Shown here: piece after piece, positions 34,406 to 43,444 of the stretch
How positions within the stretch are numbered: the first letter of the stretch is position 1
Layout: every line of letters begins with the position of its first letter
NCBI GenBank assembly: GCA_015272395.1
Contig: JACYLQ010000006.1
Span: 90,197 to 154,196, forward strand
Direction of reading: 5' to 3'
Length of the DNA: 64,000 nucleotides
DNA from: Calothrix sp. C42_A2020_038
GTDB taxonomy: Bacteria > Cyanobacteriota > Cyanobacteriia > Cyanobacteriales > Nostocaceae
The notes under the pieces: model-generated
Database searches by the model: none
What the model was told of the DNA's origin: nothing
What the model saw: only the letters and a program-made list of their open reading frames with translations
Translations under genes and position numbers: made by a program

Positions 34406-35560
34406 ATGACAACAATAACATCAAATACTAAACGTCTTGTTTCCCTAGATGTATTCCGAGGAATTGCTATTGCTTCGATGATAACGGTGAATAATCCAGG
34501 TAGCTGGGAATATGTTTACTCTCCTTTGAAACATGCCCAGTGGCATGGTTGTACCCCTACAGATTTAGTATTTCCTTTCTTTTTATTTATTGTGGGTGTA
34601 GCAATGGCTTTTGCTTTTGCGAAGTACCAAAATGGAAACAGACCTGATAGTAAAGTTTACAAACGTATTCTACGCCGAGGTCTGTTATTGTTTGCTTTTG
34701 GTTTATTATTGGCGATTTTCTCCCCTTTTCTAGATTTGCTTTTAAAAGGGGCGCCTATCGACTTGAATAAAATACGAATTATGGGAGTATTGCAGCGTAT
34801 CAGTTTAGTTTACATGCTTGCTAGCTTCGCCGTTCTGAACTTGAAGCGGCGCCAGTTATGGGTACTTTCACTCATTTTATTAATTGGCTACTGGATAGCA
34901 ATGCAATTAATCCCCGTTCCTGGTTATGGCGCCAATAACCTGACACCTGAAGGAAATTTAGCTGCCTATATAGATAGATTAATTGTAGGTAAGAACCATC
35001 TATATAAAGGAGGACCCTTTGACCCAGAAGGATTATTTAGCACATTACCTGCTATCGTCACAGTCTTATTTGGATATTTTACAGGTGAATGGCTACTTCA
35101 ACAAGCCACAAAAAGCCGTACTAGCCTGAATATCGCGATTTTTGGTGTAATTTGTCTGATTATTGGACATTTATGGGGATTGGTCTTCCCACTCAACAAA
35201 CAGCTATGGACTAGTTCCTATGTAATGTATACCACTGGCTGGGCACTACTACTATTAGCTCTGTGCTACGAACTAATCGAAGTTCGAGCTTTAAAGCGTT
35301 TAGGGTTTCTTTTTGAAGTCATGGGGTTGAACGCAATTTTCCTATTTATCGGTTCAGGTCTATTTGCCAGGATACTTAATAAAACCCACATTGGCATCGG
35401 AGAAAAGCCACCAACTATACACACTTGGATTTACAATAACTTATTTGCCTCTTGGGCAGGCGCCATGAATGGCTCTTTACTGTTTGCTTTAGCAACAGTC
35501 TTACTGTGGTGGGTAATTCTTTATGCTATGTATCGGCGCCGTTGGTTTGTAAAAATATAA
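34406..35560 (+). CDS. DUF5009 / NagX-like membrane acyltransferase
   Basis: The 384-residue protein starts RLVSLDVFRGIAIASMITVNNPG, with an Arg-Gly-Ile and Asp signature, and the HAQWHGCTPTDLVFPFFLFIVG segment of the heparan-alpha-glucosaminide N-acetyltransferase family, where the His is catalytic. About ten membrane helices follow. It probably transfers acetyl groups across the membrane to a sugar, as in NagX-like proteins of bacteria that live on glycans. It is adjacent to and divergent from a GH10-like hydrolase gene, so both may act on envelope glycans. A good hairpin terminator follows at 35580. Confidence 0.87.
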   Translation: MTTITSNTKRLVSLDVFRGIAIASMITVNNPGSWEYVYSPLKHAQWHGCTPTDLVFPFFLFIVGVAMAFAFAKYQNGNRPDSKVYKRILRRGLLLFAFGLLLAIFSPFLDLLLKGAPIDLNKIRIMGVLQRISLVYMLASFAVLNLKRRQLWVLSLILLIGYWIAMQLIPVPGYGANNLTPEGNLAAYIDRLIVGKNHLYKGGPFDPEGLFSTLPAIVTVLFGYFTGEWLLQQATKSRTSLNIAIFGVICLIIGHLWGLVFPLNKQLWTSSYVMYTTGWALLLLALCYELIEVRALKRLGFLFEVMGLNAIFLFIGSGLFARILNKTHIGIGEKPPTIHTWIYNNLFASWAGAMNGSLLFALATVLLWWVILYAMYRRRWFVKI

Positions 35561-35579
35561 AACAAAGTTTCATCAAAAA

Positions 35580-35605
35580 GTCCCTCTCCGTGTACGGAGA
35601 GGGAC
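35580..35605 (+). terminator. Intrinsic terminator after the acyltransferase gene
   Basis: GTCCCTCTCCG and CGGAGAGGGAC form a perfect 11-bp stem with a 4-base loop 19 bases after the stop codon, followed by AGATTTTTA. It also fits the GGAGAGG repeat family. Confidence 0.65.
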
Positions 35606-35626
35606 AGATTTTTACAGTAGCGAAAA

Positions 35627-37612
35627 TCAGGGAGAGGTGATGTAAATCTCGTTTGCTACCAATAACTCCCTGACAACTCTTGCCACAGCTTTCTGCAAAA
35701 TTTGACTAGTTATTTGCTGTCCTAATTTTTGCACACCAGGATTTAACAGTATCTCGGCAAGTTGCGGCACCAGTTGATTTGCATCAAACCCGCGCGTTTC
35801 TTGAAGAATTTTGGTAATGTTTTTGATATGTTCCAATGTTTGTTGCTGGTCGGTGTTGGCAGCAGGTGTTTCCTTAACTGCGGTAATTCCAACTTGCTCG
35901 CGCAATAGAGAAGTAAAGTTGTGCAAAACATTTCTTCGCAAACCATCGACAGTTTTCATCAACTCGTCAACGAGTCGCTCACGAATATACTCACCACGTT
36001 CGGATGATAGGAAGTCAACTGCTTGGTTCAGTACTAAGTTAAAATCGTACTCCTGATTATTGCGTGCGTTCTTCAACAAATTTTCTAAACGGTTCCACCG
36101 GAACTTACCATCTTTAAATAGTAAATCTCGTAATGAGTTTCTTAACTGCGGCGCCGGATCGGTTAACAAGCGTTTAGCGACATACGGATATGCTTCGCTG
36201 AGAACTTTGAAGTTGGGGTCAATGTAAATAGCGATACCTTCAAGTGTCACCAATGAGCGAATAATGAGGGCGTAATAAGGCGGTACACGGAATGGGTACT
36301 CGTACATTAACTCTGACAAGTCGTCAGTTATACTTTTAATGTTGAAATCGGCAACGCTGGCGCCTTGAGCATTAGCAAAGACTTTTGCAAACGCAGGAAC
36401 AATTGGCGTGAGGTCAGTATCGGGGGTGAGAAAATCGAGCTTAACGTAATCTTGAGCTAAACCTTCAAAATCTCGGTTAACAACGTGAACAATAGCTTCA
36501 ATTAAACCGTAACGCTGTGGTGGCTCAACTTCGCTCATCATCCCAAAGTCGAGATAAGCCAGTTTACCATCAGGAGTGGCAAGCAAGTTACCTGGGTGAG
36601 GGTCTGCATGGAAAAATCCATGTTCGAGTAGCTGCCGCAAAGAACACTGTACACCGACTTCAATTAAATAACGAGCATCGATACCTTGGGCGCGTAGTTC
36701 CTCAGTTTGGTTTAACTTTGTACCATAAATCCATTCCATCGTTAAAACACGACGGTTTGTATATTCCCAATAGATCTTAGGAACATATATATCTTTGATA
36801 TGACCATAAAGCTGAAAAAATCGCTCCGCGTTCTCACCTTCGTGGATATAGTCCATTTCCTCGAAGATACGCTCACCAAGTTCATCGAGTATCCCCACTA
36901 AGTCACTGCGTACCCGTTTAATTGCTCGCTTTGCCCATGCGGCAAGTTGACGAAGTAAATATAAATCTATAGTTATAGCTTCACGTAAGTCGGGACGCTG
37001 AACTTTGACGGCAACCTCTTCACCACTGTACAGCTTCGCTTTATATACTTGTCCCAATGAAGCTGCTGCAATGGGTTGTGGCGAAATATCTGCGTAAATC
37101 TCTTCTGGCTTCTGCCCCAATTCTTCTTCTATAAATTGATACGCTATATGATTAGGAAACGCAGGTAGCTTATCTTGTAGCTTTGTTAGTTCTTCTAAAT
37201 ATACAGGTGGTACTAAATCAGGACGTGTTGATAAAGCCTGACCTATTTTGATGTACGCTGGCCCTAGCTTTGTTAGCAACTCACGAAACTGTGCCGCGCG
37301 CTTGACATCGTTTTTAACTTTGATTCCTCGCTTTCCATCCCACCATACTCCAAAGGCAAACGCCAATGTCGGCACCAAAACCTTCAAGATTCGTTGTAAT
37401 AGCTTCAAAGGACGCGACTGGTAATAAAGCGCAATTGCATCAGCATCGTATTTTAATTCAAAATCGCTGTTAGATGACTTAACTACTGATGGAGGTAAGT
37501 ATGCTAATCCTGATGCGTTTTCCGATGCTAACAATTGAACCTGATTTAGCGCAGACGGCTGACTGCTTTTTTCAAGCATTTGAGATGTATGGGAAACTCT
37601 ATTCACATTCAT
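35627..37612 (-). CDS. AarF / UbiB / ABC1 atypical kinase family protein
   Basis: The 661-residue protein has the ABC1/UbiB landmarks: the KxGQ motif in AYIKIGQALSTRPDL, the Ala-rich nucleotide loop AAASLGQVYKA, the VAVKVQRP lysine, EEMDYIHEGENAERF, HADPHPGN and DFGMM. Such proteins act in quinone biosynthesis or lipid homeostasis; in cyanobacteria and plastids they are tied to plastoquinone and tocopherol metabolism. The C-terminal 130 residues are a helical extension typical of cyanobacterial members. The N-terminal 45 residues are poorly conserved. The gene stands alone on its strand. Confidence 0.93.
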   Translation of the reverse strand: MNVNRVSHTSQMLEKSSQPSALNQVQLLASENASGLAYLPPSVVKSSNSDFELKYDADAIALYYQSRPLKLLQRILKVLVPTLAFAFGVWWDGKRGIKVKNDVKRAAQFRELLTKLGPAYIKIGQALSTRPDLVPPVYLEELTKLQDKLPAFPNHIAYQFIEEELGQKPEEIYADISPQPIAAASLGQVYKAKLYSGEEVAVKVQRPDLREAITIDLYLLRQLAAWAKRAIKRVRSDLVGILDELGERIFEEMDYIHEGENAERFFQLYGHIKDIYVPKIYWEYTNRRVLTMEWIYGTKLNQTEELRAQGIDARYLIEVGVQCSLRQLLEHGFFHADPHPGNLLATPDGKLAYLDFGMMSEVEPPQRYGLIEAIVHVVNRDFEGLAQDYVKLDFLTPDTDLTPIVPAFAKVFANAQGASVADFNIKSITDDLSELMYEYPFRVPPYYALIIRSLVTLEGIAIYIDPNFKVLSEAYPYVAKRLLTDPAPQLRNSLRDLLFKDGKFRWNRLENLLKNARNNQEYDFNLVLNQAVDFLSSERGEYIRERLVDELMKTVDGLRRNVLHNFTSLLREQVGITAVKETPAANTDQQQTLEHIKNITKILQETRGFDANQLVPQLAEILLNPGVQKLGQQITSQILQKAVARVVRELLVANEIYITSP

Positions 37613-38010
37613 TGACTTACCACCACAGCAATTATGTTAAGTATTGTAACAAGTAATAAATTAAGATGAAGTTAATTACAGCAAACTATCCTTCTATTTC
37701 AGCTTAACTTGCAACATCTAAGAGTATGTACCCAAAAAACCGTCAAAATAATCCTAGCGAACCAGCCGTGCGTGCGAATGAGGCATTAGAAATACAACAT
37801 CGGGTATAGGCATGAGTACCAAAATTTGTACTTTTAACTTACTTTGTCTCTGTTTATTGCGACTAAAGTAAAACCATACTAGGTTTGGTAAACTCAAGAG
37901 AACAGGATAATTCTATGGTTTGAGAGAAAATGCGATTACTCAATGAGCTATCCTTAGTTACTCTTAGTTCCAAAGTATTCCTTATCTGCCTTCACGGAGA
38001 TTTTAGCTAG
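37613..38010. other. Divergent promoter gap between UbiB-type gene and recN
   Basis: The 398 bases hold the starts of both flanking genes. I see no SOS-box-like motif that I can defend upstream of recN, and no gene or clear repeat. Confidence 0.5.
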
Positions 38011-39765
38011 ATGTTGCGGGTTCTGCGAATCGAGAATTTTGCCCTCATCGACCAATTAGAACTCGAATTTGGGGCTGGTTTGAATGTTCTAACTGGTGAA
38101 ACTGGTGCGGGCAAATCGATTATCCTCGATGCCATCGATGCGGTTTTGGGAGGCAAAGTCTCAAGTCGCGTTATTCGTACTGGTACAAGTCGCTCATTAG
38201 TTGAAGCTACTTTTATTTCTGATTCTGCTTTAGCTGCTTGGTTAAGCGAACAAGAAATTGATTTAATCGATGACAATTTAGTAATCGTCAGTCGCGAAAT
38301 TTCTGCTACTGCCAATAATATTCGTAGTCGATCACGCCTTAACGGCGTACTTGTTAATCGCCAAATCATGACCGAATTACGTGAAAGACTGGTGGAAATT
38401 ACAGCCCAAGGACAAAGTGTCTTGGTTGGACAATCTTCTCAAGTTCGTGATTGGTTAGATATCTATGGTGGAAATGCACCGACCCAACAACGTAATGCTG
38501 TGGCAAGTGCTTATGCTGCATATCAACAAGCGCATTCAGCTTTAGAGCAGCGTCGGACATCTGACCGCGAACGCTTACAGCAACTCGACCTGCTGACGTA
38601 CCAAGTTCAAGAACTCGGCGCCGCAAATCTCTGTTACCCCGATGAATTTGAACAACTTCAACAGGAGCGTGAACGTCTGACCCACGTCGTTGATTTGCAG
38701 CAGATGAGTTATAAAATATACCAGGCTTTATATCAAAGTGATGGTGATGCGCCCACTGTTACAGATTTACTAGGTGATAGCGAAGCCGCGCTCACGGATA
38801 TGGTTGAGTACGATTCTCAGCTACAGCCATTATTAGATTTGATTTGTGATGCTCAAACGGCAGTTTGTGAAGTCGCTCGGCAAATAAATGCTTATGGGGA
38901 AAATCTGGAAGCAGACCCGCAGCGTTTGGAAGAAGTGGAAGAACGGATTCGCGAACTTAAACAAATTATTCGTAAGTACGGGCCGACCTTAGCAGATGCA
39001 ATCGCTCATTATAACCGTACACAAGCAGAGTTAGCGGCGCTCACTGACTCGGAACAATCGATCGAGAGTTTGGAAAAACAAGAGAAAATTTGTCTGGACA
39101 GATTAACTAAAGCTTGTAGTAAATTAACTCAACTGCGGAGAGTAGCTGGTGACAAATTGGAAGCTGAGTTAATTCGTGAACTTAAACCCTTGGCGATGGA
39201 AAAAGTTCAGTTCAAAGTTGAAATCACTCCCGTTGCTCCAACTGCCACAGGCGCCGATAAAATTACATTTATGTTTAGCCCTAACCCTGGTGAACCTCTA
39301 CAACCTTTGTCGGAAACAGCTTCTGGTGGAGAAATGAGCCGCTTTTTGTTAGCACTCAAAGCTTGTTTTTCACAAATTGAGGCGCCGGACACGATGGTAT
39401 TTGATGAAATTGATGTCGGTGTATCAGGAAGAGTCGCACAAAGCATTGCTGAAAAACTTCATCAAATTAGCCATCAACAACAAGTATTATGTGTGACTCA
39501 CCAACCTCTTGTCGCAGCGATGGCAGATAGACATTTTCGAGTTTCCAAGCAAGTCATCAATCAAGTTTCACGTAAAAAAGAGAATAATGGATACGGAGAA
39601 GAACGTACAGTCGTGCGCGTTGTACCTCTAGAAAATTTGACACAGCGTCGCGACGAACTCGCACAGCTAGCAGGTGGTAAATCAGCCCAAGATGCCATCG
39701 CTTTTGCCAACTCACTATTAACACAAGCTGAAAATCACCGCAAGAACAAAATCAGCAGTTCGTAA
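38011..39765 (+). CDS. recN: DNA repair protein RecN
   Basis: RecN is an SMC-like ATPase that helps repair double-strand breaks by holding DNA ends. The 584 residues start MLRVLRIENFALIDQLELEF and carry Walker A LTGETGAGKSIILDAI (about 26-41), two long coiled-coil arms around 160-370, the ABC signature SGGEMSRF and Walker B VFDEIDVGVSG, then the D-loop and H-region (CVTHQP). All match full-length bacterial RecN. Repeats follow after the stop (39828). Confidence 0.96.
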   Translation: MLRVLRIENFALIDQLELEFGAGLNVLTGETGAGKSIILDAIDAVLGGKVSSRVIRTGTSRSLVEATFISDSALAAWLSEQEIDLIDDNLVIVSREISATANNIRSRSRLNGVLVNRQIMTELRERLVEITAQGQSVLVGQSSQVRDWLDIYGGNAPTQQRNAVASAYAAYQQAHSALEQRRTSDRERLQQLDLLTYQVQELGAANLCYPDEFEQLQQERERLTHVVDLQQMSYKIYQALYQSDGDAPTVTDLLGDSEAALTDMVEYDSQLQPLLDLICDAQTAVCEVARQINAYGENLEADPQRLEEVEERIRELKQIIRKYGPTLADAIAHYNRTQAELAALTDSEQSIESLEKQEKICLDRLTKACSKLTQLRRVAGDKLEAELIRELKPLAMEKVQFKVEITPVAPTATGADKITFMFSPNPGEPLQPLSETASGGEMSRFLLALKACFSQIEAPDTMVFDEIDVGVSGRVAQSIAEKLHQISHQQQVLCVTHQPLVAAMADRHFRVSKQVINQVSRKKENNGYGEERTVVRVVPLENLTQRRDELAQLAGGKSAQDAIAFANSLLTQAENHRKNKISSS

Positions 39766-39827
39766 CTTAGTGATCTGTATCATTAATTCTGGGGTGTTGT
39801 GGAACGGCATCCCCTTTGAGTGCATTT

Positions 39828-39965
39828 TGCGTAAAACCTAACCCCCAACAGAGTTTTCTACGAGGAAAGGGAGTAAATTTGCTCCCCTCTCCTTGCACTC
39901 CTAGGGGTCAGGGGAGAGGTTTTAAAGATACCGTGAAACAATATAAGACCTCTCTTTTACGAGGT
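39828..39965. repeat. CCTAACCCC / GGAGAGG compound repeat, inverted copy
   Basis: It reads CCTAACCCCCAACAGAGTTT then TCTACGAGG, GGGGAGAGGTTTTAAAGATA and CCGTGAAA. The reverse complement of 3876-3972 shows the same blocks in the same order, so the two are copies of one element. A 64-codon frame across it is a by-product. Confidence 0.6.
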
Positions 39966-40033
39966 AGAAATGTGGCTTATTTACGCGAAAATAGCTGTAA
40001 TAATAACTAACCTCCACAGGGTGTTTATTTTTT

Positions 40034-40738
40034 ATGAACAACAAGCTAGACCTGAAAGATTTAATTGAAAATATATATCAACAACTATTATCTCAGGTCA
40101 AGATAGAAAGTATTAATCCTCACGACCCAGTACAAGTCAATTATTTTCCCCAACCCTGGCGCCTTCTCGGTACGGGTAACTACGCTGCGGTGTTTTGCCA
40201 CCCAGATTATCCAGACCAAGTAGTCAAAATTTATGCACCTGGACGACCAGGTTATGAGGAAGAAGTAGAGGTATATAGTCGTATAGGCGAACATCCAGCT
40301 TTTTCTAAGTGCTATTATGCGGAACCAAACTTTTTGGTTCTCAAGCGGTTATACGGTAATAATCTTTATGACTGTATCCAGCGAGGTATGCGTATACCTG
40401 AGCAAGTGATACATGACGTTGATAATGCTTTGGAATATGCTAGGCAACGTGGACTTTATCCTCACGATATTCACGCACGGAACGTAATGATGTATGAAGG
40501 TAGAGGTTTTGTCGTGGATATCTCAGACTTTCTTCATCAAGAAAGTTGTTCCAAATGGAATAACTTTAAAAGAGCATATTACTGGCTTTACCGACCGATA
40601 TTGTGTCCACTAGGATTACGAGTACCTTACTTTATTCTTGACATAATTCGCAAGGTTTATCGCACTTTTTCTTCCTTGAGAGCAGCTTTTTTTCGACAAC
40701 TAAGGATATTTATTAGTTATAAACCTCTAAAACGATAA
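40034..40738 (+). CDS. Serine/threonine kinase-like protein
   Basis: The 234-residue protein has a compact protein-kinase-like core: a Gly loop region RLLGTGNYAAVFC, the VAIK-like VVKIYAPG with a lysine, an E in the following helix, HDIHARNV as the catalytic loop (an H-D-x-H version of HRDLKPEN), and VVDISDF in the place of DFG. The tail is basic with aromatic residues and may associate with membranes. Such lipopolysaccharide-kinase- or RIO-like proteins are common in cyanobacteria. The substrate is unknown. It is flanked by repeats and a DUF2382 gene, with no operon partner. Confidence 0.75.
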   Translation: MNNKLDLKDLIENIYQQLLSQVKIESINPHDPVQVNYFPQPWRLLGTGNYAAVFCHPDYPDQVVKIYAPGRPGYEEEVEVYSRIGEHPAFSKCYYAEPNFLVLKRLYGNNLYDCIQRGMRIPEQVIHDVDNALEYARQRGLYPHDIHARNVMMYEGRGFVVDISDFLHQESCSKWNNFKRAYYWLYRPILCPLGLRVPYFILDIIRKVYRTFSSLRAAFFRQLRIFISYKPLKR

Positions 40739-40942
40739 CCAACTTGTTTATTTAACTTTAAATAGTTATACATTTAGGGATTAATACTAATACAAAACAT
40801 CTAAAACATTTTAAACAGAAGATAAATATAACCTTGGGAAACTCGTATTTAATTTAATTCAGCCCTCAGAAAGATGGAGTGCGAGTGTTTTTTTTCTTAC
40901 TCTTTGATCAAGAAAATAGAAAACACATGAGGGTAAACAATT

Positions 40943-41869
40943 ATGGTACTTCATAAGCTTGGCGATTTTGACCCAGACTACCGCGATAGTTTTCAAGGAA
41001 ATGATATTAAAGGTTTGAGTGTATACTCTGACGCAGGTGAAGAAAAAATTGGTACTATTAGCGATGTTTTGGTCGATGACGAAGGTCATTTCCGCTACTT
41101 TGTTGTAGATTTAGGCTTCTGGATTTTTGGTAAGAAAGTATTATTACCAGTTGGTCGCTCACGCATCGATTACAACGCTGACCGCGTTTATGCTGTTGGT
41201 ATGACTCGTCAACAGGCAGATGAGTTACCTGAATTTAATGACGACCTTACAGTTGATTACGATTACGAAGAAAATGTTCGTGGAGTTTACCGTAATCGTG
41301 CTATCGGTCTAGATAACACTACATCCCTTGACACCACTACTCCTTTGGATACTCCTGTAACAGGCGCCGCTGCAATGCCTGCACGTGCATCCGAATCGCG
41401 TAGAACTGCTGATACTCCTGTCTATAACCGCGATACCTATGCATACAGAGACGAACCGTCATTATACGAAATGAACGAGCGTGACCACCAAACCTTGCGG
41501 TTGTACGAAGAGCGTTTAGTTGCTAACAAGGAACGTCGTAAAACAGGTGAAGTCGCAATTGGTAAGCGTGTTGAAACTGAAACTGCGCGAGTTGCAGTTC
41601 CTGTTGAAAAAGAAAGAGTTGTTGTTGAGCGTGTAACTCCTACCGATGCAGGTAAAGCTGTAAATGTTGATTCAACAGCATTCCGTGAAGGTGAAATTGC
41701 AAACGTTGAAATTTACGAAGAAACTCCAGATATTCGTAAAGAAACTGTTGTTCGTGAAGAAGTCCGTGTTCGCAAAGTTGTTGACCAAGAAACTGTAGAA
41801 GCACAAGAAAATATTCGTCGTGAAGAACTGGATGTTAATGCACCCGGTCTTGATATCGATCAGCGTTAA
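40943..41869 (+). CDS. PRC-barrel plus DUF2382 stress-type protein
   Basis: The 308-residue protein has a PRC-barrel at the N-terminus (GLSVYSDAGEEKIGTISDVL, then FRYFVVDLGFWIFGKKVLLP) and a C-terminal DUF2382 domain: LRLYEERLVANKERRKTGEV, then VPVEKERVVVERVTP and VEIYEETPDIRKETVVREEV. This combination is common in cyanobacteria and Deinococcus and is often induced by drought, salt or oxidative stress. It is strongly charged and without membrane segments. GAGGGT precedes the ATG. A shorter relative follows at 42098. Confidence 0.9.
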   Translation: MVLHKLGDFDPDYRDSFQGNDIKGLSVYSDAGEEKIGTISDVLVDDEGHFRYFVVDLGFWIFGKKVLLPVGRSRIDYNADRVYAVGMTRQQADELPEFNDDLTVDYDYEENVRGVYRNRAIGLDNTTSLDTTTPLDTPVTGAAAMPARASESRRTADTPVYNRDTYAYRDEPSLYEMNERDHQTLRLYEERLVANKERRKTGEVAIGKRVETETARVAVPVEKERVVVERVTPTDAGKAVNVDSTAFREGEIANVEIYEETPDIRKETVVREEVRVRKVVDQETVEAQENIRREELDVNAPGLDIDQR

Positions 41870-41879
41870 TTCCTGGCTG

Positions 41880-41985
41880 TTAGGTAAGAACCCTTCCCAC
41901 ATTTGGGAAGGGAAACAATAAAATAAGCTTTTCAAAGCCTCTCCCCATGTCGGAGAACGGTTAGCAGAGGTGTTTTGTGTATATT
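41880..41985. repeat. CCTTCCC / GGAGAGG repeat
   Basis: The hairpin CCCTTCCCACATTTGGGAAGGG (41890-41912) is followed by GCCTCTCCCCATGTCGGAGA, as in the family at 2311 and 55360. It may end the DUF2382 transcript. Confidence 0.5.
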
Positions 41986-42097
41986 TTGAGATTGTTAAGA
42001 CATTCTCTAATTAAATAAACATTAATTAATAATTAAAATAATTAAATTTACCGATTTATAAAAGACTTATAAAACTTCAATAAGGGTGGAAAATAAC

Positions 42098-42964
42098 ATG
42101 ACAGTTACTTCGGATAAAGTTAACAAAGTACAACTAACTCAAATACCCTCTTTACTAACTAATCTTAATCAAAAAATAAAAAACTTTTCTGTTGTAGATA
42201 GACAGGCAAGATTAGTTGGTAGTATTAAAGATATAGTTATTGACTCGAATCGGCAAATTAGCTTTATTATCAGTGATGATTATCATCAGCCAATGCCTCG
42301 ACTAGTTTTATTAAGAGGTCAACTTGTTCAAAAAATTGATTCAACGATTAAGAGAGTTATTTTAATAATAGATAATTCTCAAGTAAATAACCTACCAGAA
42401 TATTTAGAAAGAGAAATGGAAGCCCATACAAACACGCAAAGTTCTTTTCCCTCAGACGATGATGTCGTAGATTCCCATGTTGCTGATGCGGCGCCTGCGT
42501 CAAATATACAGCAACAAGAACAAATACAAAACGAAGAAATCATTCAATTACTGGGGGAAAGACTAATTGTTGACCGCAGTAAGCGCAAAGTTGGGGAAGT
42601 AATTGTTCGTAAAGAAATTGAAACTCGTATGGTAACTGTTCCAGTTAGACATGAGAGATTGATTGTCGAACAAATAAGCCCAGAACATAAGGAACTAGCA
42701 AATATTGACTTGGGGGAAGAACTAGCGCAAGCCAAACCACCTCAAGAAACACCTGCTAGCTTTGAAGGTAGCTTAACCGTTAGTGGAGAATTTAGTTCCC
42801 CAAAAGTAGCAAGTTTACTGCTTAATGCTATCGCACTCGAACGTAATCACGGCTGTCAGCGAATTCAAGTTACTATCGCTGTTGAAAATGAACAACTGCA
42901 ACAAAAGTATCGAGAATGGTTTGCACGCACTTCTATTGAGAAACAGGATAATGGACGTGTGTAG
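42098..42964 (+). CDS. PRC-like / DUF2382 domain protein, second copy
   Basis: ATG at 42098 is about eight bases after the AGGGTGGA site; a GTG four codons earlier is also open. The 288-residue product has a PRC-barrel-like N-terminus (VVDRQARLVGSIKDIVIDSN), a Gln/Asp-rich linker and DUF2382 motifs: QLLGERLIVDRSKRKVGEVI and VPVRHERLIVEQI. The C-terminal 80 residues contain a separate segment with FSSPKVASLLLNAIALERNH. It is related to the preceding gene and the two probably arose by duplication. Confidence 0.82.
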   Translation: MTVTSDKVNKVQLTQIPSLLTNLNQKIKNFSVVDRQARLVGSIKDIVIDSNRQISFIISDDYHQPMPRLVLLRGQLVQKIDSTIKRVILIIDNSQVNNLPEYLEREMEAHTNTQSSFPSDDDVVDSHVADAAPASNIQQQEQIQNEEIIQLLGERLIVDRSKRKVGEVIVRKEIETRMVTVPVRHERLIVEQISPEHKELANIDLGEELAQAKPPQETPASFEGSLTVSGEFSSPKVASLLLNAIALERNHGCQRIQVTIAVENEQLQQKYREWFARTSIEKQDNGRV

Positions 42965-42984
42965 TTTATATATATTGTATACTT

Positions 42985-43017
42985 AGATTCCCGACTTCTC
43001 AACGAAGTCGGGAATCT
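42985..43017. terminator. Perfect 14-bp AGATTCCCGACTTC hairpin
   Basis: AGATTCCCGACTTC (42985-42998) pairs perfectly with GAAGTCGGGAATCT (43004-43017) around a 5-base loop, 20 bases after the DUF2382 stop. Similar hairpins lie at 34323 and 52915. A T run is not seen on the plus strand, so it may be a repeat that doubles as a terminator. Confidence 0.6.
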
Positions 43018-43098
43018 AATTTGCCAAAAAATTAGATTTACCCCTCCAGCTACTTGTTAAAAGTAGTAGGCTAAAGTAGTGGGAATTTTATTAAAGCA

Positions 43099-43416
43099 AT
43101 GAATAAGGTGTATATCCTAGTCGCAGTTATTTTAACTACGGGCGGGGTAATAGGGAGTGTTGGCGACAGATTAGAGAAAAAAGTTCGTAAGCAGCGCTTA
43201 TCGCTATTTTACCTGCGTCCAAAACATACGATATTACTGATAGCATTTTTTACAGGTGTATTAATTTCAGCATCAACTCTGGCAATTGTGTTTGCAGCAG
43301 ATGCAGAATTACGAGACACGATGTTTCAAATTGATGCTCTGCAAAGAGATATCATTGATAAGCAAGCACAGTTAAATGGTTTAATTAAGCAGATAGAACA
43401 AATACAAAACAGTTAG
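43099..43416 (+). CDS. Short DUF3084-like membrane protein
   Basis: The 105-residue product has two membrane helices (VYILVAVILTTGGVIGSV and ILLIAFFTGVLISASTLAIV) separated by GDRLEKKVRKQRLSLFYLRP, and ends in a coiled-coil. This is exactly the N-terminal part of cyanobacterial DUF3084 proteins, which are normally more than 400 residues long. The rest is missing; the frame ends at a normal stop and I see no frameshifted remainder. It could be a naturally short paralogue or a truncated copy. Its function is not known. Confidence 0.7.
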   Translation: MNKVYILVAVILTTGGVIGSVGDRLEKKVRKQRLSLFYLRPKHTILLIAFFTGVLISASTLAIVFAADAELRDTMFQIDALQRDIIDKQAQLNGLIKQIEQIQNS

Positions 43417-43444
43417 GAGGCACCTGAATTATTGTTGCCGTGCC

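Noticed and set aside
39816..40010. Open frame of 64 codons after recN
   Set aside because: It follows the CCTAACCCC/GGAGAGG repeat, whose inverted copy at 3876 has no such frame.
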